Under the pieces are notes generated by a model. That model was not told where the DNA came from and did no database searches. It was given only the letters and a program-made list of their open reading frames with translations. Below, piece after piece: positions 1 to 9,800 of a stretch of DNA of 35,285 nucleotides; position 1 is the first letter of the stretch; each line of letters begins with the position of its first letter. Source of the stretch: an uncultured Pseudomonadota bacterium (GTDB lineage: Bacteria; Pseudomonadota; Gammaproteobacteria; Burkholderiales; Rhodocyclaceae); the NCBI GenBank assembly GCA_903888645.1, contig CAISUK010000353.1:1-35285 (forward strand), written 5' to 3'. Both the position numbers and the translations under genes were made by a program.

Positions 1-678
1 CAGATGCAGACCGACCCGGTCGGCACCCCACACCGAAATTGCGGCATCGACCGCCTCCAGCATCAGACGGGCACGATTTTCGATCGGACCGCCGTAAGAA
101 TCTTCGCGCTTGTTGGTGCCGTCTTCGAGGAACTGGTCGAGCAGATAGCCGTTGGCGCCATGCAGTTCGACGCCGTCGAAGCCGGCCTTTTTGGCATTTT
201 CAGCACCTTTTCGAAACGCAGCGACGATCACTGGAATCTCGCTCGTATCAAGGGCACGGGGCGTGACGTATTCGCGCTGCGGCCGCAGCAGCGCAACATG
301 ACCGAGCGGGGCAATGGCACTCGGCGCAACCGGTAAGTGACCATGCAAATGCTCAGGATGGGAAACGCGTCCGACATGCCACAACTGCATAAAAATTCTG
401 CCGCCACTGGCATGAACGGCACGGGTGACGAGTTTCCATCCCGCCACCTGTTCGTCGGACCAGATACCGGGGGTATCGGGATAACCCACACCCAGTGGAT
501 CGACCGAAGTCGCCTCGCTCAGGATCAGGCCGGCACTGGCCCGCTGCGCGTAATACTCGGCATTCAACGTGTTGGGGACGCGGCCGGCACTGGCCCGGGT
601 GCGGGTGAGCGGCGCCAGAATGACACGATTGGGGAGCCAAAGCTCACCAACCTGAAGGGGATCAAAAAGTGTGGTCAT
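1..678 (-). CDS. NADH:flavin oxidoreductase / Old Yellow Enzyme family alkene reductase, partial (runs off left edge)
   Basis: Minus-strand reading from ATG at 678: MTTLFDPLQVGELWLPNRVILAPLTRTRASAGRVPNTLNAEYYAQRASAGLILSEATSVDPLGVGYPDTPGIWSDEQVAGWK...FMQLWHVGR...GFDGVELHGANGYLLDQFLEDGTNKREDSYGG; typical OYE motifs. Not in the ORF track because it is open at the edge. Confidence 0.93.
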   Translation of the reverse strand, partial: MTTLFDPLQVGELWLPNRVILAPLTRTRASAGRVPNTLNAEYYAQRASAGLILSEATSVDPLGVGYPDTPGIWSDEQVAGWKLVTRAVHASGGRIFMQLWHVGRVSHPEHLHGHLPVAPSAIAPLGHVALLRPQREYVTPRALDTSEIPVIVAAFRKGAENAKKAGFDGVELHGANGYLLDQFLEDGTNKREDSYGGPIENRARLMLEAVDAAISVWGADRVGLHL

Positions 679-1034
679 GGGGTTTGGCCTTGAAAGAAAA
701 TGTGACTGAAGCGTGAAACTCGCTTCAAGTTGAAGGAACTTGTTGGAGCGGCGTTGGAAATCCCAATTTTACGCAGTGCGGCAAGGGCAATCGGAAGCCT
801 GTGACTATAACGGCCTCGCTCAAATTCACAAAGAATGAGTTTTCATGGATATCCGGATTCTGCGATTGATATGACAAAGCTATTTTGCATCGCATGGCGT
901 AATCAACGGATCGGCTAACTGCATGGAAGGGCTCGATGTCAACCCCCGGCCATAACCGGACGCAGCAGCTGCAAAAAAGCGAAGGTGTTGAACGGCAGGA
1001 AAGTGGTCTGAAAACGGTCTCTCGGCTAATCGCT

Positions 1035-1673
1035 TCAGCCCGGCAGTAGATTGTGATCCATGGCGTAGCGGACCAACGCTGTCAGATTGTCGAGATTCAT
1101 CTTGCGCAGCAGGCGCGTCTTGTGTGAGCTGATCGTTTTGGCGGAGAGCGATAGTTCTTCAGCGATCTGCGCGCCGCTCTTACCGCCGACGAGCATTTCG
1201 AAAACCTTGTATTCACGATTTGACAGTCGCGCATGCGGCGCCTTTTCGGCGCCTTTTCGGCTGAATTCCATCGCCAGGCGTTCGGCAATAATGGGACAAA
1301 TGTAACTGCCGCCGGCCGCGAGGCGGCGAACGGCGGCAACCAGGTGCTCGCCAGCATAGTCCTTGGTTATGTATCCCTGGCAGCCTGCATTTAGGGCCCG
1401 CGCCGCGTATTGCTCTTCGCGGTGCATGGTCAGTGCCAGTATTTTCAAGGTCGGCGCGATTCTGCGGATATTGCTGATCATCTCGATGCCGTCGCGTCCC
1501 GGCATCGTCAGGTCCAGCACAACCAGATCCAGCGCATGATCACGGATAGCCGCAAACACTTCGGCACAGTCGGCGGCTTGAGCGACGACTTCAAAGTCGA
1601 CCTCTTCACAGAGCAGCCAGACGACTCCCTGGCGGAACATCGGATGGTCGTCGGCTACGAGTAATCGGATCAT
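1035..1673 (-). CDS. NarL/FixJ-family response regulator (REC + LuxR HTH)
   Basis: MIRLLVADDHPMFRQG..., phospho-acceptor LVVLDLTMPGRDG, C-terminal LSNREYKVFEMLVGGKSGAQIAEELSLSAKTISSHKTRLLRKM HTH. Confidence 0.95.
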   Translation of the reverse strand: MIRLLVADDHPMFRQGVVWLLCEEVDFEVVAQAADCAEVFAAIRDHALDLVVLDLTMPGRDGIEMISNIRRIAPTLKILALTMHREEQYAARALNAGCQGYITKDYAGEHLVAAVRRLAAGGSYICPIIAERLAMEFSRKGAEKAPHARLSNREYKVFEMLVGGKSGAQIAEELSLSAKTISSHKTRLLRKMNLDNLTALVRYAMDHNLLPG

Positions 1674-3040
1674 TTCTGGACATCAATGGACGTTACGCCG
1701 GCGGTTGTCTGTGCCGGCGGAACTACGGGCAAAATCATCTTGATCGTGGTTCCCTGGTTCGGGCGGCTCTCTATGTCCAACTGCCCACCAAGGGCTTTCG
1801 CGCGCTGGCGCAACCCGAGCAACCCGCAGCGGCCGCGCTCTTCGGAATCGGCGGCCAGACCAAGGCCGTCATCAACGATGCAAAGACCGAGCGCACGTCC
1901 TGTGTGCCGGACGGTGATAAGGACTTTCTTCGCCGCAGCATGGCGAGTGATGTTGGTCAGACACTCCTGAACGCTGCGAAATACTGTTGTAGCAACGGCT
2001 TCAGCGCATTCGTCGACGGTTGGGTCGACTGTCGCTTCGCATGAAATGCCGGTTCGCTCGCTAAATTCGTCGGCCAGCCATTCGATTGCCTCGGCTAGGG
2101 GGCGCTCTTCGAGAATCAGTGGCCGCTTGGCGGCGACGATGCGGTGCGATTCGTCAAGGGTGTCGGCGATCAGAGTCTTCATGTGGCCCAGGCGGACTGC
2201 GCATTTCGCCGTGTCAGTTCCGATGCTGCGCTCCAGTGCCAGAATATCCAGCTTCAGCGCCGACAGGCTCTGCCCCAGCCCGTCATGCAACTCGCGGGCA
2301 ATCAACCGGCGTTCGTCTTCCCGAACGACTTGCAACTGATCGACCAGACCGCGCACCAGCATTCGAGCAGCGCCAGCCTGGTCCTGATCGGCGCAAGCTG
2401 TTGTCCGGCCGTCTGGGCGTGTCAACAGATATGCCATGTCCGCGGCCAGTTGTTTCAGCAAAGCCATGCACTCATGGTTAAGGAAGTAGGGTTCCCTGGA
2501 AAGGACTAGCAGGCGGCCGAGGGACTTGTCGCCACTTGCTACCGGCAGCGATGCCATTGCTGCGTGTCCCGCTGCCAAGACTTCCTGCAGCCATGGGTGA
2601 TCGGCTGTTTCCCTGCGCAGATCGTTGAATACCACGACATCAAGGCCATGCCCGCCAGCCTCGACAATCTCCGCGATGTGGCGGGAGACTTCCGCCGAAA
2701 AACAGCCCGGCCCCACTTGTCCGCAATAACACATGGCCTTGTTCGCGCAGCCGGTGTTCCCTGCCTGCAACGAAACAGACATGGCCGAGAATAGTCTGGA
2801 TTCGGCTGCCAAACGTGCAATGGATTCGAATAACTCGGCGTGACTGCCGGCGCGGATCATCGCCGCGTTGATGCGGCCAAACACGCGGTGAAGGCGAACC
2901 AGGCTGGCCATCTGGGGTTCGTGGTGCCGCTGGCTGTCCGCCTCATATACGCGCCGCCCCTTGCTGGTCGTGCCAACAAGCGTCAAAGCCGGGGCTTGGC
3001 GCTCGCTAAGGTGAATCAGCTGCTGCTCGGATACTCCCAA
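1670..3040 (-). CDS. Soluble GAF-domain sensor histidine kinase (HisKA_3/NarX-like)
   Basis: ERRLIARELHDGLGQSLSALKLDI (HisKA_3 H-box), FRSVQECLTNITRHAAAKKV (N-box), DDGLGL and GLLGLRQRAKALGG; no obvious TM segment; stop overlaps the response-regulator start. TTG start at 3040 or an internal ATG is possible. Confidence 0.9.
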   Translation of the reverse strand: MGVSEQQLIHLSERQAPALTLVGTTSKGRRVYEADSQRHHEPQMASLVRLHRVFGRINAAMIRAGSHAELFESIARLAAESRLFSAMSVSLQAGNTGCANKAMCYCGQVGPGCFSAEVSRHIAEIVEAGGHGLDVVVFNDLRRETADHPWLQEVLAAGHAAMASLPVASGDKSLGRLLVLSREPYFLNHECMALLKQLAADMAYLLTRPDGRTTACADQDQAGAARMLVRGLVDQLQVVREDERRLIARELHDGLGQSLSALKLDILALERSIGTDTAKCAVRLGHMKTLIADTLDESHRIVAAKRPLILEERPLAEAIEWLADEFSERTGISCEATVDPTVDECAEAVATTVFRSVQECLTNITRHAAAKKVLITVRHTGRALGLCIVDDGLGLAADSEERGRCGLLGLRQRAKALGGQLDIESRPNQGTTIKMILPVVPPAQTTAGVTSIDVQK

Positions 3041-3148
3041 GGGCTACTCCTGAAGACAATTTGGTTGGCTTGCGGCGCAAGTCAACAGCTTGGCGAGGTC
3101 GGGCCCGATCAAATCGACTTCGACATTCGCACGATGAACTAAGAGTAT

Positions 3149-3181
3149 TCGACTATCGGATTTTTTATCGGAATTAGTCGA
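3149..3181. promoter_or_regulatory. Inverted repeat TCGACTA-N19-TAGTCGA in divergent intergenic region
   Basis: Arms 3149-3155 and 3175-3181 are perfect 7-bp complements; the interval also carries a direct repeat of ATCGGA. Confidence 0.4.
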
Positions 3182-3214
3182 GTTTTACCCCAGTCTTGAA
3201 TGATGATTAAGCGA

Positions 3215-3229
3215 AATTCGCGGCGAATT
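3215..3229. promoter_or_regulatory. Perfect palindrome AATTCGC-G-GCGAATT, candidate regulator binding site
   Basis: 15-bp perfect inverted repeat between the two-component genes (-) and the oxidase gene train (+). Confidence 0.45.
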
Positions 3230-3262
3230 GTGCCAAATGTCACGCAATTCAAGCATGCACGG

Positions 3263-3285
3263 CAATGTCCCTATCCATGACATTG
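3263..3285. promoter_or_regulatory. Inverted repeat CAATGTC-N9-GACATTG
   Basis: 7-bp perfect arms with 9-nt spacer upstream of the first oxidase gene. Confidence 0.35.
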
Positions 3286-3439
3286 GCAATTAGACGTCAT
3301 CTACCGCGGAGGATTTCGTCTTGCGGATTTTTCCTACAAGAAATTCCGCCGAATCCCGTGCCCAATTCAGCCATTGGCGACTTACGGAGACGCTGATCAA
3401 TGGTCATGATGTGCCACGTTCGGAACAGAGGAGGTCACC

Positions 3440-5167
3440 ATGGCACCAGACAATCGGCAACAGGGGAATCGGCGCGGTCTTTTCGGACTATTTTTTGCGC
3501 TTACAGTCGCGGCATCCCTTCCCGCGATGGCGCAATCGTTCCGCGTGCAGTGTCCTGCTGGAACGGCGCTGCACCCTGCCATACCGGCCAATGATGGCAG
3601 CGTGGCGGTTGCGGACCGGGCGAAATACGCTACTGTCACTGCGCCGCTGCCCAGGACGGATGGCCTGCTCAACCCAACGCCGGCTATGGCCAACCCCGGG
3701 ATCAAGTGCCAGCAGTTGTCCGGCGGTGACGGCTTCGCCTCGATGGGCGACGGAACCCAGACTTACCTGTTCTCCTTCGGTCCGTTGTCTGGTCTCGGAA
3801 ATATCGTCAAGGGCCTGCCCGGAACGACGACAGCATCGGAGTTCCTCAAGAGCAACCTCGATAGCGCGAACGGGCCGCTCAGCACAGACGGAGTTTTGGC
3901 CGCAGTAAAGATCGGCGCTCCCGATAGTTTGAGTTATTCGTTCAACGGTGCCATCGGCTTGGTGCCGGACGTCCAGGCGGCTACCGTGCAAGACCCGACC
4001 ACCGGCCTCAATACGGCTCCCCTCGGTACCGAACTCACGGGCCACGTCGATCCGCGCCTGATCATGGATGTCGGCGTCATGAACGGCAACATTCCGGCGC
4101 CGATGATCGCCATCGACGAAGGTGATGAGCTCTTCCTGACGCTGACCAACGTTGGCATGATCATGCGTCCCGACCTGTTCGAGCAACACACCGTGCACTT
4201 CCACGGCTATCCGAACGCCTCGGCCTTCTACGACGGCGTGCCCGACGCCTCGGTGGCCATCAGCATCGGCGGCAGCTTTACCTACTATTACCTGGCGCCC
4301 GAAGCCGGGACCTACATGTGGCACTGCCACATTTCACCGCCCGAGCATTTGCAAATGGGCATGGTCGGGCAGTTGTACGTACGGCCCAGGCAGAACTCTG
4401 TCGCCTCCGGCAGCACGCTTTACGCGGCACTTAGCACCGCCAACCTGCCTGCGAATCTTGTGACCAAGTGCGGCGCCAACGACATTTTCTGTTCGACGCA
4501 AACGCCGCCGGCAAACACTGCAGCAGCCGACGGTCATCTGTACGCCTACAACGACGGCGACGGCACGACGGCCTATGACGTCGAGTACCCGATCCAGTTG
4601 ATGGGCTTTGATCCGAATTTCCACTTCGTCGGAATGACCTTCAACCCCGAATCCTTTGCCGACAACAAGGACAAGTTCTTCCTGGTCAATGGCCGCAGCT
4701 ACCCGGATACCATCAATCCGGCTCCGCTGAGCACGCAGGCGACCGACGGAACGGCGCACTTCTCCCAGCCCCTGCCGACGATCGTCAATATTCCCTGCCT
4801 CAGTCCGGCGAACGGTGTCTGCAGCGACGGCAAAGCACTGCTGCGGATCTCCGACCTCAACGTTACCGAGTACCACACCTTTGCCTCGCTGGGAATTCCG
4901 ATGCATGTGGTCGGTTACAACGCCCGCCTGCTGCGCGACGTCGACGGCAACAACACCGACTACAAAACGAACTCCGTCCACCTCGCCGGCGGCGAGTCGG
5001 CTGACGTAATCCTCGAAGCGGCCGGCGCCAGGCCCGGTCAGAAGTTCTATCTCTACGCGGCCGAACTCGATCACCTGTCGAACGACGCGGAGAACTTCGG
5101 CGGCATGATGACCGAGGTAAATATCTGTAGCGCCGGCGTCAACCCGACGACCAAGCTGTGCTTGTAA
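3440..5167 (+). CDS. Exported multicopper oxidase-like protein 1 (Cu motifs retained in N-terminal half)
   Basis: RBS AGAGGAGGT upstream; signal peptide LFGLFFALTVAASLPAMAQ; QHTVHFHGYP and GTYMWHCHISPPEHLQMGMVGQLYV copper-ligand motifs; C-terminal half has degenerate motifs (YHTFASLGIPMHVVGY, YAAELDHLSNDAENFGGMMTEV). Confidence 0.9.
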   Translation: MAPDNRQQGNRRGLFGLFFALTVAASLPAMAQSFRVQCPAGTALHPAIPANDGSVAVADRAKYATVTAPLPRTDGLLNPTPAMANPGIKCQQLSGGDGFASMGDGTQTYLFSFGPLSGLGNIVKGLPGTTTASEFLKSNLDSANGPLSTDGVLAAVKIGAPDSLSYSFNGAIGLVPDVQAATVQDPTTGLNTAPLGTELTGHVDPRLIMDVGVMNGNIPAPMIAIDEGDELFLTLTNVGMIMRPDLFEQHTVHFHGYPNASAFYDGVPDASVAISIGGSFTYYYLAPEAGTYMWHCHISPPEHLQMGMVGQLYVRPRQNSVASGSTLYAALSTANLPANLVTKCGANDIFCSTQTPPANTAAADGHLYAYNDGDGTTAYDVEYPIQLMGFDPNFHFVGMTFNPESFADNKDKFFLVNGRSYPDTINPAPLSTQATDGTAHFSQPLPTIVNIPCLSPANGVCSDGKALLRISDLNVTEYHTFASLGIPMHVVGYNARLLRDVDGNNTDYKTNSVHLAGGESADVILEAAGARPGQKFYLYAAELDHLSNDAENFGGMMTEVNICSAGVNPTTKLCL

Positions 5168-5178
5168 GGAGAACAGGG

Positions 5179-6786
5179 ATGAAAACCAATCAATCGCTCA
5201 AGTCGATCCTGCGGGCCGTGAATGTCGCAACGGTCTTCGTCGCGGCGACCTTCCTGTCACCGTCGACGCAGGCCGCTGCCCCGGGGATCACCGGGCCGAG
5301 CTTCGATCTGGTGGCGGTGGCGGGCAATATCAGCCAACCCGACGGCGCCACGATCTACTCCTGGGGCTATGGCTGCAACAGCGCGCCAGGCGGCTTCGCG
5401 CCTGCCGCCATCACCACTGCCACCTGCCCGTCAGGACAAATGCAGTTGCCCGGCCCCACTTTGATCGTCCACAAAGGCGACCAAGTCACGGTCACGCTAC
5501 ACAACAACCTCCCCGGTGCCGCTGGCAACACTTCAGTCCTGTTTCCCGGATTCAAGGTGACGGCGACTGGCGGCTCGCCTGGCCTGCTGACCCAAGAAGC
5601 CTCCAATATCAATGCGGTGACCTACACCTTCGTTGCCGATAGCGAAGGCACTCACTCCTACTACAGCGGTACCCAGGGAGACCTGCAGGTGGAAATGGGG
5701 CTGTTCGGGGCGCTGATCGTGCTGCCGAACTCGACGATCAACTCGCCGGCCTGTGCTAATACCCCGGTGAGCGCCGCGCAGCCGATCAATCGCGGTTCGG
5801 GGGTTCCTGGCGACTTCCGGCTGCCGGCGACCAACGGCGTCCACGCCGCCTACGACCAGGCGTCGTCCTGTTATGACCGCGAATACCTGATCCAGACCTC
5901 CGAGATCGATCCGCGTATCCATGAACAGGCCGCCGCGCAGGCCGGCATCGCTTGTACCTTACAGACCGGCTGCATGACGGTCGAGACCGAGCCCTACCAT
6001 GCGGCCTACTTCCTGATCAACGGCCGCTCGTTCCCGGATGACCTGGACCCCAATTACGCGCCGCAGTATCCGAACCAACCCTACAACGCCAACCCGCACC
6101 TGCATCCGGGCGAAGTCACGCTGGTACGGATTGTCGGCCAGGGCCGCATGCAGCATCCCTTCCACGAACATGCCAACCACCTGCGCATCCTGGCGCGGGA
6201 CGGTCAGATGCTGCTGAACAGCGCTTCCCACCTGTCAGGACCGCTGCTATTCACGACGACCACCAGCCCTGGCCAGACCATCGACGGCTTGTTCGAGTGG
6301 ACCGGCAAGAACCTCAACTGGGACGTCTACGGTCATGGCAATGGCATCGCCATGTCGGGTGGTGATGTCGATATTACCGATCCTGCGAAGCAATGCGACA
6401 CCAACGGCTATTTCACGTCGAATCCGGCAGCGAACAACTTCTTCGAATGGTGCGGAGATCACAAGAGGCCGCTCGAATTCAAACCCTTCGGCAGCGTTGG
6501 CAGCGGCGGTCCGGTGACATTGCCGGATCCAAACATCCTGGTGAACGGCGCCTGGTACGGCGGCAGTCCCTATCTGGGGCCGGATGCGACGGGACGCTCC
6601 GTCGGCCCGACACCGATACCGCCCTTTGGCACGGTCGCGAACAGTCCGAGTAGCGAGGCGGGTTTCGCTTTCATGTGGCATTCCCACAACGAACGCGAAA
6701 TCACCACAAACAACATCTTCCCGGGCGGGTTGATGACGATGATGCTGGTCGACCCTTGGGTCTTCCTGATCAACGAAGCGAATTAA
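5179..6786 (+). CDS. Exported multicopper oxidase-like protein 2 (Cu motifs retained in C-terminal half, no HCH Cys)
   Basis: AAGGAGAACAGGG-ATG start at 5179 (the ORF track starts at 5158); signal peptide ...VATVFVAATFLSPSTQAA; QLPGPTLIVHKGDQVTVTLHNNLP cupredoxin signature; RMQHPFHEHANHLRIL and FMWHSHNERE...GGLMTMMLV. Confidence 0.88.
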   Translation: MKTNQSLKSILRAVNVATVFVAATFLSPSTQAAAPGITGPSFDLVAVAGNISQPDGATIYSWGYGCNSAPGGFAPAAITTATCPSGQMQLPGPTLIVHKGDQVTVTLHNNLPGAAGNTSVLFPGFKVTATGGSPGLLTQEASNINAVTYTFVADSEGTHSYYSGTQGDLQVEMGLFGALIVLPNSTINSPACANTPVSAAQPINRGSGVPGDFRLPATNGVHAAYDQASSCYDREYLIQTSEIDPRIHEQAAAQAGIACTLQTGCMTVETEPYHAAYFLINGRSFPDDLDPNYAPQYPNQPYNANPHLHPGEVTLVRIVGQGRMQHPFHEHANHLRILARDGQMLLNSASHLSGPLLFTTTTSPGQTIDGLFEWTGKNLNWDVYGHGNGIAMSGGDVDITDPAKQCDTNGYFTSNPAANNFFEWCGDHKRPLEFKPFGSVGSGGPVTLPDPNILVNGAWYGGSPYLGPDATGRSVGPTPIPPFGTVANSPSSEAGFAFMWHSHNEREITTNNIFPGGLMTMMLVDPWVFLINEAN

Positions 6787-6802
6787 GGCAAGGAGTTCAC
6801 AA

Positions 6803-9800
6803 ATGACTTCCAAGAAAACCATGTTTGGCCTGATGCGTGCCGGTCTGGCTGCATGCAGTCTTCTCCTTGCCTCAGGTGCGGTGCAGGCGCAGAGCGCGGT
6901 CACGCTGACCGCGGCGCCGACCACCGCCAATCTGCCCGATGGACAGAGCGTGCCGATGTGGGGCTATATCTGCGGCGATTCCCTTGCGACGCCGGTGGCC
7001 TCGACAAATGCGACATGCACCTCGATGAATGGGGTGGGGCAGACCGGAAAGTCCTGGCAGCCGCCCTTGATAAGGGTTCAGGCTGGAACATCCGGGTTTG
7101 CATCTTTGACGATCACGCTGAACAACCAGTTGAGCTTTGCCGGCGTTGCCGTGCCGACGTCGATCGTCATCGACGGTCAGGCCGGTGGCGGCCTTGGCGA
7201 TTCATCGGCACGCATGCCGAGCCCGGCACACGCGCCTTACGGAACGACCTGGCCGGGAACGCTCGGCACCACCGGCCCGAACGACCCGGTTTTCACGCCG
7301 CCAGACCAGGGCCAAGGGCGCGTCCGCTCGTTCGCCACCGAGGTCGCGGTTGGGGCCACCACAAACAATGCTCTCACCTGGAACAAAATGCGTCCGGGTA
7401 CCTACCTGATTCATTCCGGCACCGAGCCGTCGATCCAGCATCCCATGGGCCTTTACGGCGTGCTGGTGGTCACCGAAACGACGGCGACCAGCGCCTACGG
7501 AACGGCTTACGATGCCGATGTTCCTTTGTTGTTCAGCGAGATCGATCCGGTCCAGAACAATGCGGTGACCGCGGCAGTAGGGACGACCGGGTTCAGCGAG
7601 ACCGACACTTGGGTCGGGCCGGGCGCTGCCTGCAAGAATGGTGCGGCCGCCTGCTATCCGCCGGCCGTCAACTATTCGCCGCGCTACTACCTGATCAACG
7701 GCACCTCCTTCGACCGCACCAATGTGACCGGGTCGACCCTCGTGGTGCCCGCTCCCGGCGTTAGCGGCAACGTGCTGCTGCGCATCGTCAACGCCGGCCA
7801 GCGCATGCATGCCCCGGCAGTCGTCGGCGCCAACATGACGTTGCTGGCCGAGGATGGCAACAAGGTTTCCGGTGGTACGCGCATCCAGGCCTCGGTTCCG
7901 ATGCCACCGGGCAAGACCTTCGATGTCGCGATTAAGCCCACCCAGATTGCGGCGGGTATCTATGATGCGGCGACGCTGCCCGTCTATGACCGCCAGCTCA
8001 GCCTGTCGACCAACAACCAGCGTGATGGAGGGATGCAGGCCTACATCGCGCTGAATGGCGGTGCCCCCTCAGGTGCCGGGTCCGCCGCCTCGGCGGTGGT
8101 CCTCAGCGCGGCCGACAAGACCTACTATTGCGTTGCCGGCACGACCCTATCGATTACGGACGTGTCCAAGGGCGTACTCGGCGGCGCCGTTGGCGCCAGC
8201 GGGGCATCGCTCGGCGTGGTGTCGCTGGGTGCCGGCGACAACTTGGCCTTCAACCCCGACGGAACCTTTACCTACGCGCCTGCTGCGGGAACGGTTTGCG
8301 GCGGCAGCTTTGCCTACAACGTCAATGGAACGCAAGCCCATACCGCAACCATCGCACAATGTGACGCGAATTCCTCAGCCGCAAGTGGATGCAAACTCGC
8401 TGCGGTGCCTGTCGCCAATGCAGTCACGTTCAACAGCAACGTCGCGTCGCGCTACGCTTCACCGCCTCCCGGCCTGATCGCCAGCGTCACCAACCTCTCG
8501 GGCTTGACCCTCAAAGTCAACGCGCCGACCAACGTTGTTGGCGGAACCGTAACGCTGAACGCCGACGGCTCTTTCGTCACAACGCGGTCGTGCACCGCGC
8601 CTTGCAGCGTCACATTCGCCTACAGCGTCAGCAACGCGCAGAACGTTTCTTCGAATTCGGCCCCGGTTACCGTCAATTTCCCAACGGGCAGCGGTTTGGC
8701 CGTTGCAGTCAAAGACGGCCCAACGGGCCTTCCGGTCAGCGACTATCGCTGGATCATCGAGGAAGACCGCACCTTCTGGGTCGACCCCAAGTGCCAGGTC
8801 AATTCAGCGGATCCACTGGTCCGTCCGTCGACCTGCCCGCCGCTGCCGGTGGAAAGCCTGGGCTACAACTTCCATTCCGCGCAAATGCCCGTCGTCGCGC
8901 AGGGTTGCGTCGGCACCGTTTCATGCGAAGCGGGCCAGAAGCTGCAAGGTCAGGACGCTGTATGCGATGTCGGCAACGGCGCCTGCCGCACCGGCGCAAC
9001 GCAGAAGACCCCGGTCAACCTCGCCGACGTCCATCTCGATCCGAACAAGCGCTACTTTGTCTCCATCCTCCCGGGCGACGGAATCAACCCGACCATTTCC
9101 GGTTACACCGGTACGCCGCAGGGTTGCGGCGCTTACACCGGCGCAACTGGCCAATGGGCGCTCTATGACCCGGCCTCCGGCAGTGCCGGCAATTGCGGCC
9201 ACGAAATGGGCGGTACGCAAGTGGCGCCGGGCGCGACAGCTATCGCCATCAACCTGCAGCAAACACCGCTGCCGAGCGCCAAGATCGCCGTCTTCGTGTT
9301 CGAGGACGACAATCCTGTGAACGGCGAAAACGATGCCGGTGGCGGCGTCGACGTGATCGCCCCGAACGAGCCTGGCCTCGGTGGTTTCGAGATCAAGTTG
9401 TTCGACCAGGCCGGCCAGCTTGGCGACAACACCGGCCAGATCACCTATGACATGTTCAACCAGCCGGTGAGCAACTCCTTGGCAGGCTTCATCGATCCGC
9501 TGACCAATCTCGACGCCTGCCCGATCACCGCGCGCAAGGACGGAGTGGTCGGCATGGTACCGACTTGCCCGAAGTTCGAGGCGGACGGCAAGACGCCATC
9601 ACCGCTGGCCGGCCAAGCCGTGATCGCCAACCTCTACCCGGGTCTCTATGAAATCCAGGCCTACCCGGCGGCCGACCGCATCGCCAAGGGCGAACAATGG
9701 TTGCAGACGAATACCCTCGATGGCGGCAAGCCGCACGAGGCCTTCATCAAGCCCAATGAGCCCGGCTACTTCCAGGAATTCGGTCCTGGCGGCTTCCACG

